Assembly: GCA_945878355.1 (NCBI GenBank)
Contig: CAMCTC010000022.1
Coordinates: 1-54,035, forward strand
DNA length: 54,035 nt
From: Bordetella parapertussis
Lineage (GTDB): Bacteria; Pseudomonadota; Gammaproteobacteria; Burkholderiales; Burkholderiaceae_C
Direction: 5' to 3'
The position numbers and the translations under genes are program-made. Below, piece by piece: positions 19,381 to 27,266 of the stretch. How positions within the stretch are numbered: the stretch's first letter is position 1; each line of letters opens with the position of its first letter. The notes below the pieces were generated by a model, which worked only from the letters and a program-made list of their open reading frames with translations, had not been told where the DNA came from and did not search any database.

Positions 19381-20568
19381 ATGAAACGACGTGCGTTCAT
19401 GCGTTTGGCTGGCGGTGGGGTGGTGCTTGCCGCGTCCGCAGGCGGGCTCGCCGGCTGTTCGGTGTTCGAGGTGCCGGCCAGCGCCGTGGCGGCCTGGCAA
19501 GGCCCGGCGCCTGACGCCGAACTGCGGCGCTGGGTGTTGTCGTATGCGCTGCTGGCGCCCAATCCTCACAACATGCAACCCTGGCTGGCCGACCTGGCCA
19601 CACCCGGTGAAATCTTGTTGCGGCTGGACCCACAGCGCTTGCTGCCCGCCACCGACCCCTACGGCCGGCAGATCCTGATGGGTGCTGGAGCATTTCTCGA
19701 ACTGCTGGTGCTGGCCGCCGCCGAGCGCGGCCAGCGTGCCGAGATCCACCTGTTCCCCGACGGCGAACCCGGCCAGCGCCTGGATGGACGCGCCTTCGCC
19801 CGGTTGCGTTTGCTACCCGACGCCGGCGCCGCGCCCGACCCGCTGTTCAAGCAGGTGCTGGCGCGCCGCACTGACCGCCGCGCCTACGACCCGAAACGGG
19901 CCATCGCGCCGGCCGATGTGCAGCGGCTGCGTGCTGCCATCGACGGCCTGACGCTGCGCCTGGGCCTGGCTGGCGCGGCCGACACGATTGCAGCCGACCG
20001 CAGCCGGCTCGACAGCATCCGCGCGATCGCCCGCGAGGCCTGGCGTATCGAGCTGAGCACCGAGGCGCCGATGATGGAGTCGATGCGGGTGCTGCGCGTG
20101 GGCAGCGCCGAGATCGACCAACACCGCGACGGCATCACGATTGACAGCCCGCTGCTGGTGGCGCTGGCCAAGACCGGCTTGTTCGACCGCAGCACCTTCC
20201 CGGCGCCCGACTCCAGCGCGACGCGCGGCCAGATCCAGGACTTCGACGCGCTCACCTCGTCGACGCCAGCCTATCTGTGGCTGGTCAGCGAAGGCAACCA
20301 GCGCAGCCAGCAGATCGCCGCCGGCCGAGCCTATGCGCGCATCAACCTGGCCGCCACTGCCGCCGGGCTGGCGCTACACCCCAACGAACAGGCGCTGCAG
20401 GAGTTTGACGCGGTGGCCGAGCCCTACCGTGCGATCCACGCCTTGCTGGACGCACCGCAGCCCGGCCACACGGTGCAGATGCTGGCGCGGCTGGGTTATC
20501 TGCCTGCCGGCACGGCACCGCGTCCACCCGCGCCGCGGCGCGGCTTGGCTCGGCAGTTGGCGGCGTGA
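19381..20568 (+). CDS. Acg-family nitroreductase-like FMN protein with Tat/lipobox leader
   Basis: A 395-residue protein with a twin-arginine start (MKRRAFMRLAGGG), a hydrophobic stretch and a lipobox LAGC with Cys26, indicating export by Tat and lipid anchoring. The mature part resembles the Acg family of FMN-binding nitroreductase-like proteins (LAPNPHNMQPW near residue 60, RRTDRRAYDP near residue 165, and a late NLAATAAGLALHP segment). Substrate unknown. ATG at 19381 is preceded by GGGAGGG; an in-frame ATG at 19363 would put extra residues before the twin arginine. A MarR regulator follows 16 bases after its stop, suggesting a regulated pair responding to a small redox-active compound. Confidence 0.78.
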   Translation: MKRRAFMRLAGGGVVLAASAGGLAGCSVFEVPASAVAAWQGPAPDAELRRWVLSYALLAPNPHNMQPWLADLATPGEILLRLDPQRLLPATDPYGRQILMGAGAFLELLVLAAAERGQRAEIHLFPDGEPGQRLDGRAFARLRLLPDAGAAPDPLFKQVLARRTDRRAYDPKRAIAPADVQRLRAAIDGLTLRLGLAGAADTIAADRSRLDSIRAIAREAWRIELSTEAPMMESMRVLRVGSAEIDQHRDGITIDSPLLVALAKTGLFDRSTFPAPDSSATRGQIQDFDALTSSTPAYLWLVSEGNQRSQQIAAGRAYARINLAATAAGLALHPNEQALQEFDAVAEPYRAIHALLDAPQPGHTVQMLARLGYLPAGTAPRPPAPRRGLARQLAA

Positions 20569-20584
20569 CAGCGAGGGAGCCAGC

Positions 20585-21079
20585 CTGACACCGCCCACCT
20601 TGCCTGTTACGCTTGTTGCGCCTGCTACGCCTGACGCCGCTGCCGCCCAAGACCCGTTGGCCTTCCAGTTGCTCAACGAGCTTGGCATCATCGACCAGTT
20701 GGCGCAGAACCGCGCCGCCAAGCTGCTCGGGCCAGCGCTCAACCTGTCGCAGTTCGTCGTGCTCAACCACCTGACGCGGCTGGGCGGTGAGCGCTCGCTG
20801 GTGCAGATCGCCGGCGCGATCCAGGTCAGCAAAGGCGCGATGACCAACACCGTGGCGCGCCTGCAGGCCAAGGGCTTGCTCGATGTGCGGCCCGACCCGA
20901 ACGACGGCCGTGGCAAGCAGGTGCGCCTGACCGCCGCCGGCCAGGCTGCGCGCGCCCAGGCGGTGGCCCAGCTGGCAGGGGGCTTGGCCGAACTCGCTGC
21001 GCTGGCGAGCGAAACCGAACTGCGCGATGCGCTGGGGGTGATGCGCCGGCTGAGGGTCTGGCTCGACAGCCACCGTTGA
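20585..21079 (+). CDS. MarR-family transcriptional regulator
   Basis: A 164-residue winged-helix regulator: helices around LNLSQFVVLNHLTRLGG, the recognition region IQVSKGAMTNTVARLQAKGL, and the wing RPDPNDGRGKQVRLTAAG, all classic MarR. No ATG is available at the N-terminus; CTG at 20585, 5 bases after GAGGGAG, or TTG at 20600 are the candidate starts, so the exact start is uncertain. Three imperfect 9-bp repeats (20605-20631) encode VTLVAPATP near the N-terminus. It follows the Acg-like gene closely and may regulate it. Its stop overlaps the first bases of a truncated dehydrogenase reading frame. Confidence 0.8.
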   Translation: MTPPTLPVTLVAPATPDAAAAQDPLAFQLLNELGIIDQLAQNRAAKLLGPALNLSQFVVLNHLTRLGGERSLVQIAGAIQVSKGAMTNTVARLQAKGLLDVRPDPNDGRGKQVRLTAAGQAARAQAVAQLAGGLAELAALASETELRDALGVMRRLRVWLDSHR

Positions 21080-21111
21080 GCCGGCGCCCAGCGAGCGGCT
21101 GCGCGGCCTGC

Positions 21112-21453
21112 CCGCTGACCGATCAAACCCGCCGCCTGGTCGATGCCCGCGCGCTGGCGTTGCTGCCGCCTGGGGCAGGTTGGATCAATGTGTCGCGTGG
21201 CGAGGTGGTGGTCGAGGCCGATCTGGTCGCCGCGCTGAGGTCTGGCCATCTGGGCAGCGCCTACCTCGATGTCTTCGAGCCTGAGCCTTTGGCAGCCGAC
21301 AGCCCGCTGTGGGCGCTGGAGCAGGTCATCGTCACGCCGCATTCGGCCGGTCATGCCCAAGGCAATGCGCAGCGGGTGAACGCGATGTTCATCGCCAACC
21401 TGGCCTGCTGGTGCGCCGGCCAACCCCTTCGAAACGAGCTCGGCCGAGGTTGA
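21112..21453 (+). pseudogene. Truncated D-isomer 2-hydroxyacid dehydrogenase (C-terminal part)
   Basis: About 114 residues match the second half of the NAD-binding domain of 2-hydroxyacid dehydrogenases (glyoxylate/hydroxypyruvate reductase type): PLTDQTRRLVDARALALL, INVSRGEVVVEADLVAAL, GSAYLDVFEPEPL and IVTPHSAGH with the catalytic Glu and His regions. A complete enzyme has about 310 residues; the N-terminal substrate domain and the Rossmann GxGxxG are absent, and the homology starts abruptly about 30 bases after the MarR stop. A TTG at 21076 keeps the frame open, so a short protein could still be made, but it would lack a cofactor-binding half. Most likely a deletion remnant. Confidence 0.75.
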
Positions 21454-21463
21454 ACCGGCCGAG
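21439..21463. terminator. Hairpin between convergent genes
   Basis: CTCGGCC (21439-21445) and GGCCGAG (21457-21463) form a 7-bp perfect stem with an 11-base loop. It spans the end of the truncated dehydrogenase frame and lies 5 bases from the stop of the convergent SDR gene. There is no T-run on either side. Confidence 0.45.
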
Positions 21464-21467
21464 TGCC

Positions 21468-22322
21468 TCAAGCCAGCGGCAAGGTCGGGTTGCGCTGCGC
21501 CAGGATGTCATTCATGCGCAGGGCGATCACGTCGAGCAACCTCTGCTGCGCCGGGATGATGTAGTAGCGATCCTGCTGGATCGCCGACAAGACCGCGGCG
21601 GCGACATCGGCGGGGTCGTAGCCCTCTTCGAGCGCGGCCCGAAACGTGGCCGATTGAATGCGCTGGGCCTCGGGCAAGTTCTTGACGTCTGTCGCGGGGC
21701 CGAAGGCCTCGGGCCGGTTGCGTTCGGCGTCGATGATGCGGGTGCGGATCAAGCCGGGGCACAGCACCGATGCTGTCACCTTGGCGCCGATGCTGCGCAG
21801 GTCCTTGTAAAGGCCTTCGGTGAAACAAGCCACCGAATGCTTGGAGACAAAGTACGGATTGCCGCCAGCAATCAAACCGGCCACCGACGCGGTGTTGACG
21901 ACATGGCCTGCGTCACCGCCGGCCAGCATTCGCGGCACGAACTCGCGAACGCCGTAGAGCACGCCCATGAAGTTCACTTTGTGGATCCACTCCCAGTCCG
22001 ACAGCGGCGTCTCCCAGGCCAGGATGCGCAAGGCTGGCGTGGCCACGCCAGCGTTGTTGCACAGCACGTGCACAGCGCCGTATTGCGAATATGCGGCGTC
22101 GGCCAAGGCCTTGATCTGGGCTTCAGACGTCACGTCGGTCTGTACCCCGATCGCGTCTGCGCCCTCGGCGCGCAATGCCGCCACCGATCGCGCCAGCGTC
22201 TCGCCTTCGATGTCGGCCATCACCAGCTTCATGCCCTGGCTGGCAAAGCTCTTGGCCATGGCCAGGCCGATGCCGCCCGCAGCGCCTGTGACCACCGCCA
22301 CCCGTCCGCTCAAGTTGTCCAT
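21468..22322 (-). CDS. Short-chain dehydrogenase/reductase
   Basis: A 284-residue classical SDR: TGAAGGIGLAMA nucleotide-binding motif at residues ~12-23, NNAGV around 88, catalytic Ser in NTASVAG and Tyr-Lys in YFVSK. MADIEGE at the end of the second strand, with an acidic residue, suggests NAD preference. Substrate unknown. ATG at 22322 follows GGAGACATC; the frame is open to 22424 but those residues precede the fold. It is divergent from the single-chain carboxylase gene with 208 bases between, so the two may share a control region and a pathway. Confidence 0.88.
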   Translation of the reverse strand: MDNLSGRVAVVTGAAGGIGLAMAKSFASQGMKLVMADIEGETLARSVAALRAEGADAIGVQTDVTSEAQIKALADAAYSQYGAVHVLCNNAGVATPALRILAWETPLSDWEWIHKVNFMGVLYGVREFVPRMLAGGDAGHVVNTASVAGLIAGGNPYFVSKHSVACFTEGLYKDLRSIGAKVTASVLCPGLIRTRIIDAERNRPEAFGPATDVKNLPEAQRIQSATFRAALEEGYDPADVAAAVLSAIQQDRYYIIPAQQRLLDVIALRMNDILAQRNPTLPLA

Positions 22323-22439
22323 GATGATGTCTCCGTCTGGTTGATCAGGCGCTGATTGTTCAATGCGTTGCGACCTGGCCCATGTCGCAACGGGGATAGA
22401 GGATCCGATCGACGGGGGCCACACTGGTCAATATTTCAC

Positions 22440-22456
22440 TGTCGTCGTCGACGACA
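22440..22456. promoter_or_regulatory. Palindrome in the SDR-carboxylase divergent gap
   Basis: TGTCGTC-GTC-GACGACA is a perfect 7-bp inverted repeat with a 3-base centre, in the middle of the 208-base gap between two divergent genes. Such a position suits an operator shared by both, but no regulator gene lies next to it. Confidence 0.35.
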
Positions 22457-22530
22457 TGGCCACGCACAGGGTCGACGCAGCTTGTTGCCACCCGGTTGCG
22501 AATCGATTGAAAACCAGACAGGAGACAGCT

Positions 22531-25500
22531 GTGTTCAAGAGAGTGTTGATCGCCAATCGCGGCGAAATAGCGATTCGGATCGCGCGTGCCGCTTCGGCGC
22601 TGGGTGTTGAGTCGGTCGGGGTTTACCCGGCTGTCGATCGCTTGGCGCTGCACACCCAACTGACGAGCTCGGCGCGAGAGATCGGCAGCGCTTCGGCCGA
22701 CCCGGTCCGCGCCTACCTGGACATCGAGGCGATCATTGCCGCCGCCAAGGCCAGTGACTGCGACTGTGTGCACCCGGGCTACGGTTTCCTGTCAGAGAAC
22801 GCCAATTTCGCGCAGCGTTGCGCGATGGAGGGCTTGCGCTTCATCGGGCCATCGCCGGCATCGTTGGCTTTGTTTGGCGACAAGATCGAGGCGAGGGCGT
22901 TCGCACAATCACTTCAGATTCCTGTGCTGGCCGGCACCCCGGGGCCGCTGGCCAATGGCGACGAAGCCCGCGCGATGGCGCAAGCGGTTGGTTACCCGGT
23001 GATGCTCAAAGCGGCTGCGGGTGGCGGTGGTCGAGGCATGCGGGTGGTCAGCAAGGCCGAAGACATGGCCGAGGCCTTTGCCCGCTGCCAAGGCGAGGCC
23101 GAAGCGGCGTTTGGCAACCGAGCGGTTTTTCTCGAGAAGCTTGTGCCGCGTCCGCGCCACATCGAGGTCCAGGTGCTAGGCGACAGCCAGGGCCAGGTTG
23201 TTCACCTGCACGAGCGCGATTGCTCGGTGCAATTGCGCAACCAGAAGCTGATCGAAATCGCCCCGGCGCCCAACCTTGATGGCGCGCTGCGCCAGCGGAT
23301 GCTCGACGATGCGTTGAAACTGGCGCGCGCTGCGCGCTACGAGAACGCTGGCACGGTGGAGTTTCTGGTCAACCCGCAGACCGGTGAGCACTGCTTCATC
23401 GAATGCAATCCGCGGATCCAGGTCGAGCACACCGTCACCGAACAAGTCACCGGCCTGGACCTGGTCGAAGCGCAGTTCAGGATTGCTGCCGGCGCGTCGC
23501 TCGCTTCTCTGGGCCTGGCCGACCAGCAAGCGGTCGGCAAGCCCAGGGGTTTTGCGATCCAGGCCCGCATCGTCGCGCTGGGCACCGGCACGCTGAGCGC
23601 CTACCGCGAACCCTCGGGCCCCGGTGTTCGTGTCGACGCTTGCGGCTACCTCGGGCTGTCGCCGCCGCCGCAGTTCGACCCCTTGCTGGCCAAGCTGATC
23701 TGCCAGTCGAGTTCGGCGATGAGCTTCGAGTCGGCTGTTGACCGCACGCTGCTTGCGCTGGGCGAGTTCCACATCGATGGCCTCGAGACCAACCTTGATC
23801 AGCTGCGCGCGATCCTCGGCCACGCAGCGTTTCGAAGCGGTGATGCCCGCACCACCTTGCTCGCCGAAGTGCCGGCGCTCGGCAAGACCGTTTCGACCCC
23901 AGGCCATGGGGCCTCGGCGACCCAGCCGGCGCCGGGGTCCGACGGCACACTGCGCTTTCTCGCGCAGCAGGCCGCAGCGCTGGGCCGCAGCGCTGCAGCG
24001 ACCGCCCAGCCTGCGGGTCTGGCATCGCTGGCTGTGCCCGAAGGTCACCAGGGCGCCGAATGCCCGCATGCAGGCTCGGTCATCGAGGTCCTCGTCCAGC
24101 CAGGTGCCAGCGTCAACGCCGGTGACACGCTGATGGTGATCACCGCGATGAAGATGGAGTCCGCGGTCAGCGCGCCTTGCTCGGGCGTCGTGACCGCGCT
24201 GGCCGAACTCGGCGCTGGCGACACGGTTGCATCGGGACAGGTGGTCGTCGTGATCCGCGCTGAGCAGGCCGGCTCGGCCGCAGCGGCCGACAGCAAACCC
24301 GCCGACCCAGGCTGGGCGCCATTGCTGGCCGAGGTGGCCACGCTGCAAGGCTTGGCGCACGCCAGGCTGGGCATCGCCTCGCAAGAACCCGGCGTCGTGC
24401 GCCAGCGCAGCCGCGGCAAGCTCAACTGCCGCGAGCGGATCATTTTGCTGCTCGATGCGGGCAGTTTTCGCGAGGTCGGCAGTCTCGCTGGTTTTGCGTC
24501 TTACGACGACAGCGGCAACATCAGCGACTTCACCCCGGCGAATCACGTCGGCGGCCAAGGCCGGATCGCCGGCAGGACGAGCATCGTCTGCGCGGATGAC
24601 TTCACCTCGCGTGGCGGCCATGCCGATGGCGCGATCGGCCAGAAGAGCCGTTACCTCGATGCGCTGTCGATCGAGATGCGCGTGCCCTCGGTTCGCCTGC
24701 TCGACGGATCGTCGGGCGGCGGCAGCGTCGCGGCGATGGTCCCCAAGCAAGACAGCAGCGCCAGCGCCTCGGCCAAGGAGAGCAGCGGTGCGATCCAGGC
24801 CGGTCGGCCCAGGGTGACGGGCGGCGGTGGCTCTTTCCTGCCCGGGCACCTGGGCAGTTCGCTGTACGCCGAGCAGTTGCGCACGGTGCCGGTGGTCAAC
24901 CTGCTGCTGGGCAGTGTGGTCGGTATCGGTGCTGCCAAGGCGGTGCTCGGGCATTTCTCGGTGATGGTTCGCGACATCGCCCAGCTCTTCGTCGCCGGTC
25001 CACCGGTGGTCAGCCATGCGATGGGCTACGAGGTCACCAAAGAGGATCTCGGCGACTGGCGTATCCACTGCCGCAACGGTTCGGTCGACAACCTGGCCGA
25101 GACCGAGCAGGAAGCGGTGGAGATGGCCAGGCGATTCCTGTCCTACCTGCCGATGAGCGTCTACGAGGCACCGCCGCGCGCACCGGTCGATCCCACCGAC
25201 CCGCCCGACCGACGCGACGAAGAGCTGTTCACGCTGATCCCGCGCAAGCGCGCGACAACCTTCGACGTTCGGCGTGCGATTCGGCTGATGGCTGACCGCG
25301 ATTCATTTTTCGAGATCGGTTCGCTGTGGGGCACCGACCAGGTCACTGGTTTTGCCCGCTTCAACGGCCATCCGGTGGGCGTGATTGCTTCGGACAGCCG
25401 GCATGTCAACGGCGGTGCGCTCACCGCCGACGGCTGCGACAAGCTGCGCCGCCATCTCGACCTGTGCGACCTGTTCCATCTGCCGCTGCTCAACCTTGTC

Positions 25501-25971
25501 GACAACCCCGGTTTTGCGGTCGGCATCGCACACGAGACAGCCGGCACGATCCGCAAGGGCGGCGAATGGATGATCGCGTTCGCACAGGTCGACATGCCGA
25601 TCTTCACCGTGCTGATGCGACGCAGCTTTGGTGTGGCGGGCAACAACTACGCGACGCCCAACGCCAAGGCCTCGACGCGCGTCGTCTGGCCGGCCGCCGA
25701 TGTCGGCGGCATCCCGCCCGAGGGTGGGATCGAGGCGGCTTACAAGCGGCAACTCGCCGAATCGGCCGACCCGGTCGCGCTGCGTGCCGAAATCAATGCC
25801 CGCATTGAAGGTGCGCGCGGGCCGATCGGGCCGCTGAACCGTTTCCAGATCGAGGAGATGATCGACCCGCGCGACACTCGCAAGCTGGTCTGCGAATGGG
25901 TCGAAGACGCGTACCGCATCGTCTCTCAGCCCGCGCGGCTGGTCTCCAGAGGCCTGCAGTTCAGGCCTTAG
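22531..25971 (+). CDS. Single-chain biotin-dependent acyl-CoA carboxylase (BC-BCCP-CT)
   Basis: An 1146-residue protein with three functions in one chain. Residues 1-450 are biotin carboxylase: FKRVLIANRGEIAIRI, ATP-grasp Lys160 followed by GGGGRGM, and catalytic Glu291, Arg295, Glu299 in ECNPRIQVEHTVTE. Residues ~505-580 are the biotinyl domain with Lys541 in AMKMES. From ~620 to the end lies an acyl-CoA carboxyltransferase with both halves (GGSVAAM; PLLNLVDNPGF; SFGVAGNNYATPN). The start is GTG at 22531 with AGGAG upstream. Most bacterial carboxylases split these parts; a single-chain layout resembles the long-chain acyl-CoA carboxylase class. The acyl-CoA substrate cannot be read from the sequence. 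It is divergent from an SDR. Confidence 0.88.
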   Translation: MFKRVLIANRGEIAIRIARAASALGVESVGVYPAVDRLALHTQLTSSAREIGSASADPVRAYLDIEAIIAAAKASDCDCVHPGYGFLSENANFAQRCAMEGLRFIGPSPASLALFGDKIEARAFAQSLQIPVLAGTPGPLANGDEARAMAQAVGYPVMLKAAAGGGGRGMRVVSKAEDMAEAFARCQGEAEAAFGNRAVFLEKLVPRPRHIEVQVLGDSQGQVVHLHERDCSVQLRNQKLIEIAPAPNLDGALRQRMLDDALKLARAARYENAGTVEFLVNPQTGEHCFIECNPRIQVEHTVTEQVTGLDLVEAQFRIAAGASLASLGLADQQAVGKPRGFAIQARIVALGTGTLSAYREPSGPGVRVDACGYLGLSPPPQFDPLLAKLICQSSSAMSFESAVDRTLLALGEFHIDGLETNLDQLRAILGHAAFRSGDARTTLLAEVPALGKTVSTPGHGASATQPAPGSDGTLRFLAQQAAALGRSAAATAQPAGLASLAVPEGHQGAECPHAGSVIEVLVQPGASVNAGDTLMVITAMKMESAVSAPCSGVVTALAELGAGDTVASGQVVVVIRAEQAGSAAAADSKPADPGWAPLLAEVATLQGLAHARLGIASQEPGVVRQRSRGKLNCRERIILLLDAGSFREVGSLAGFASYDDSGNISDFTPANHVGGQGRIAGRTSIVCADDFTSRGGHADGAIGQKSRYLDALSIEMRVPSVRLLDGSSGGGSVAAMVPKQDSSASASAKESSGAIQAGRPRVTGGGGSFLPGHLGSSLYAEQLRTVPVVNLLLGSVVGIGAAKAVLGHFSVMVRDIAQLFVAGPPVVSHAMGYEVTKEDLGDWRIHCRNGSVDNLAETEQEAVEMARRFLSYLPMSVYEAPPRAPVDPTDPPDRRDEELFTLIPRKRATTFDVRRAIRLMADRDSFFEIGSLWGTDQVTGFARFNGHPVGVIASDSRHVNGGALTADGCDKLRRHLDLCDLFHLPLLNLVDNPGFAVGIAHETAGTIRKGGEWMIAFAQVDMPIFTVLMRRSFGVAGNNYATPNAKASTRVVWPAADVGGIPPEGGIEAAYKRQLAESADPVALRAEINARIEGARGPIGPLNRFQIEEMIDPRDTRKLVCEWVEDAYRIVSQPARLVSRGLQFRP

Positions 25972-25977
25972 GCGGCG

Positions 25978-26009
25978 GCGCCTGATCGTCGCTCTGGCGA
26001 ATCAGGCGC
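25978..26009. terminator. Bidirectional hairpin at a convergent boundary
   Basis: GCGCCTGAT (25978-25986) pairs perfectly with ATCAGGCGC (26001-26009); inside, TCGC pairs with GCGA around a TCTG loop. It starts 6 bases after the carboxylase stop and covers the stop codon of the convergent methyltransferase. There is no U-tract. The 12-mer GGCGAATCAGGC (25996-26007) recurs at another convergent hairpin at 40740-40751. Confidence 0.55.
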
Positions 26010-27060
26010 GCAGCGCATAAAAAGCCAGCGCTGGGCTGCGGATGTCCAGGCGCTCGAAATGGCCAAAGCCTGCGCGCCGCGCCAAGTCGCGCGCACGCTT
26101 CTCGCCCCAGCAAGCGCCCAGGCCCGGGCCACCCAGCGACAGCGACTGTGGCACGCAGTGCAGGCAGCTCATGCCGTAGAGCATGCGCGCGAACGGGTTC
26201 GCCAGGTTGTCGGCCAGGTCGTCTGCGACCTTGGGCTCGACCATCAGGTAGGTGCCGCCCTCGCTCAGCGCGCTGCGCAGGTGGACCAGCGCGCCCAGCG
26301 GATCGGGCAGGTCGTGCACAACGTCGAAGCTGGTGATCAGGTCCCAGCCCGGTGCGGTGGGCAGACTTTCAACCGCCATCACCTGGAAGGCGAGCCTGTC
26401 GTCCCATTCCACGCCGGCAGACCTTGCCCGGGCCAGATCGATCGATCGCGGATCCAGGTCTATGCCCATCACCTGTGCCTGGGGGAATCCGCGTGCCAGC
26501 GCCAACGGCACCACGCCCATGCCGCAGCCCACGTCCACCGCCCGGCCGCCAGCCGCCAGCCTGGCGACCACCTCGGGCATGGTCGGCAGCCAGCTCTTGA
26601 CCAGTCTCGACTCGTAGACCGTGCGGTTCATCGCGCCCAAGGCTTGCGGCAGATCGCTGCCGAAGTCGGCGAATCGCACGCCGCCGCCGCTCTTGAAGGC
26701 TTCGGCCAATTGGGGCACTGCCGCTGCCATCGCCGGCAGGCCTTGGAACAAGCCGCCCAGGTAGTACTCGGATTCGGGGTCGGCCAGGAACAGCGCGTGT
26801 TCATCGGGTAGCGTGAAGCTGCCGCTGTCAGCGTTGTGCTCGATATAGCCTGCGCCGGCCATCACCGCCAGCCACTCCTCGGCATAGCGCTCGGCCACTG
26901 CCGCCCGGTCGGCCAGCGCAGCCGGGGTCAGCGGACCGGCGCCGGCCATGGCCTTGAACAAACCGGTGCGGTCGCCGACCAGCAACAGCGCGCCGGCCAG
27001 CGCGGTGCTGACGTCGCCGACCAGCTTGAGCATGAAATTGTTGGAGCGTTGTTTGTCCAT
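26002..27060 (-). CDS. Class I SAM-dependent methyltransferase
   Basis: A 352-residue protein with an N-terminal winged-helix-like dimerisation region and a Rossmann methyltransferase domain. The SAM motif is VDVGCGMGVVPLALARGFP, followed by the acidic strand end GIDLDPRSIDLA and a DVVHDLPDP motif IV/V region. The layout resembles the rRNA/small-molecule O-methyltransferase group (relatives of S. cerevisiae-unlike bacterial 'transcriptional regulator-like' methyltransferases), so the substrate cannot be named. ATG at 27060 is chosen; upstream in-frame sequence does not look like protein. It is convergent with the carboxylase gene and divergent from the TPR gene. Confidence 0.82.
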   Translation of the reverse strand: MDKQRSNNFMLKLVGDVSTALAGALLLVGDRTGLFKAMAGAGPLTPAALADRAAVAERYAEEWLAVMAGAGYIEHNADSGSFTLPDEHALFLADPESEYYLGGLFQGLPAMAAAVPQLAEAFKSGGGVRFADFGSDLPQALGAMNRTVYESRLVKSWLPTMPEVVARLAAGGRAVDVGCGMGVVPLALARGFPQAQVMGIDLDPRSIDLARARSAGVEWDDRLAFQVMAVESLPTAPGWDLITSFDVVHDLPDPLGALVHLRSALSEGGTYLMVEPKVADDLADNLANPFARMLYGMSCLHCVPQSLSLGGPGLGACWGEKRARDLARRAGFGHFERLDIRSPALAFYALRA

Positions 27061-27266
27061 GGTCTGGGAACTCGGGGTTGAAGATGCCGCAGGCAGGCGG
27101 CGAAGTAGCGGCAGTACCGGGCGATCATGCCCGGCGTTGCAACGCTTGGTCGGGCGTGTAAACCCGCATCGATGCCGAGTGTTGGCCGGGCTTTGGTGCA
27201 TCATCAAGCTCGGACCCACGAAGGACGACGCACCATGCAACAAGACTTTTTTCGTCAGGATGCGCT

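Noticed and set aside
23176..25068. A 630-codon antisense frame within the carboxylase gene.
   Set aside because: Same reasoning: the sense frame has intact biotin and ATP-grasp motifs; the antisense product is low-complexity.
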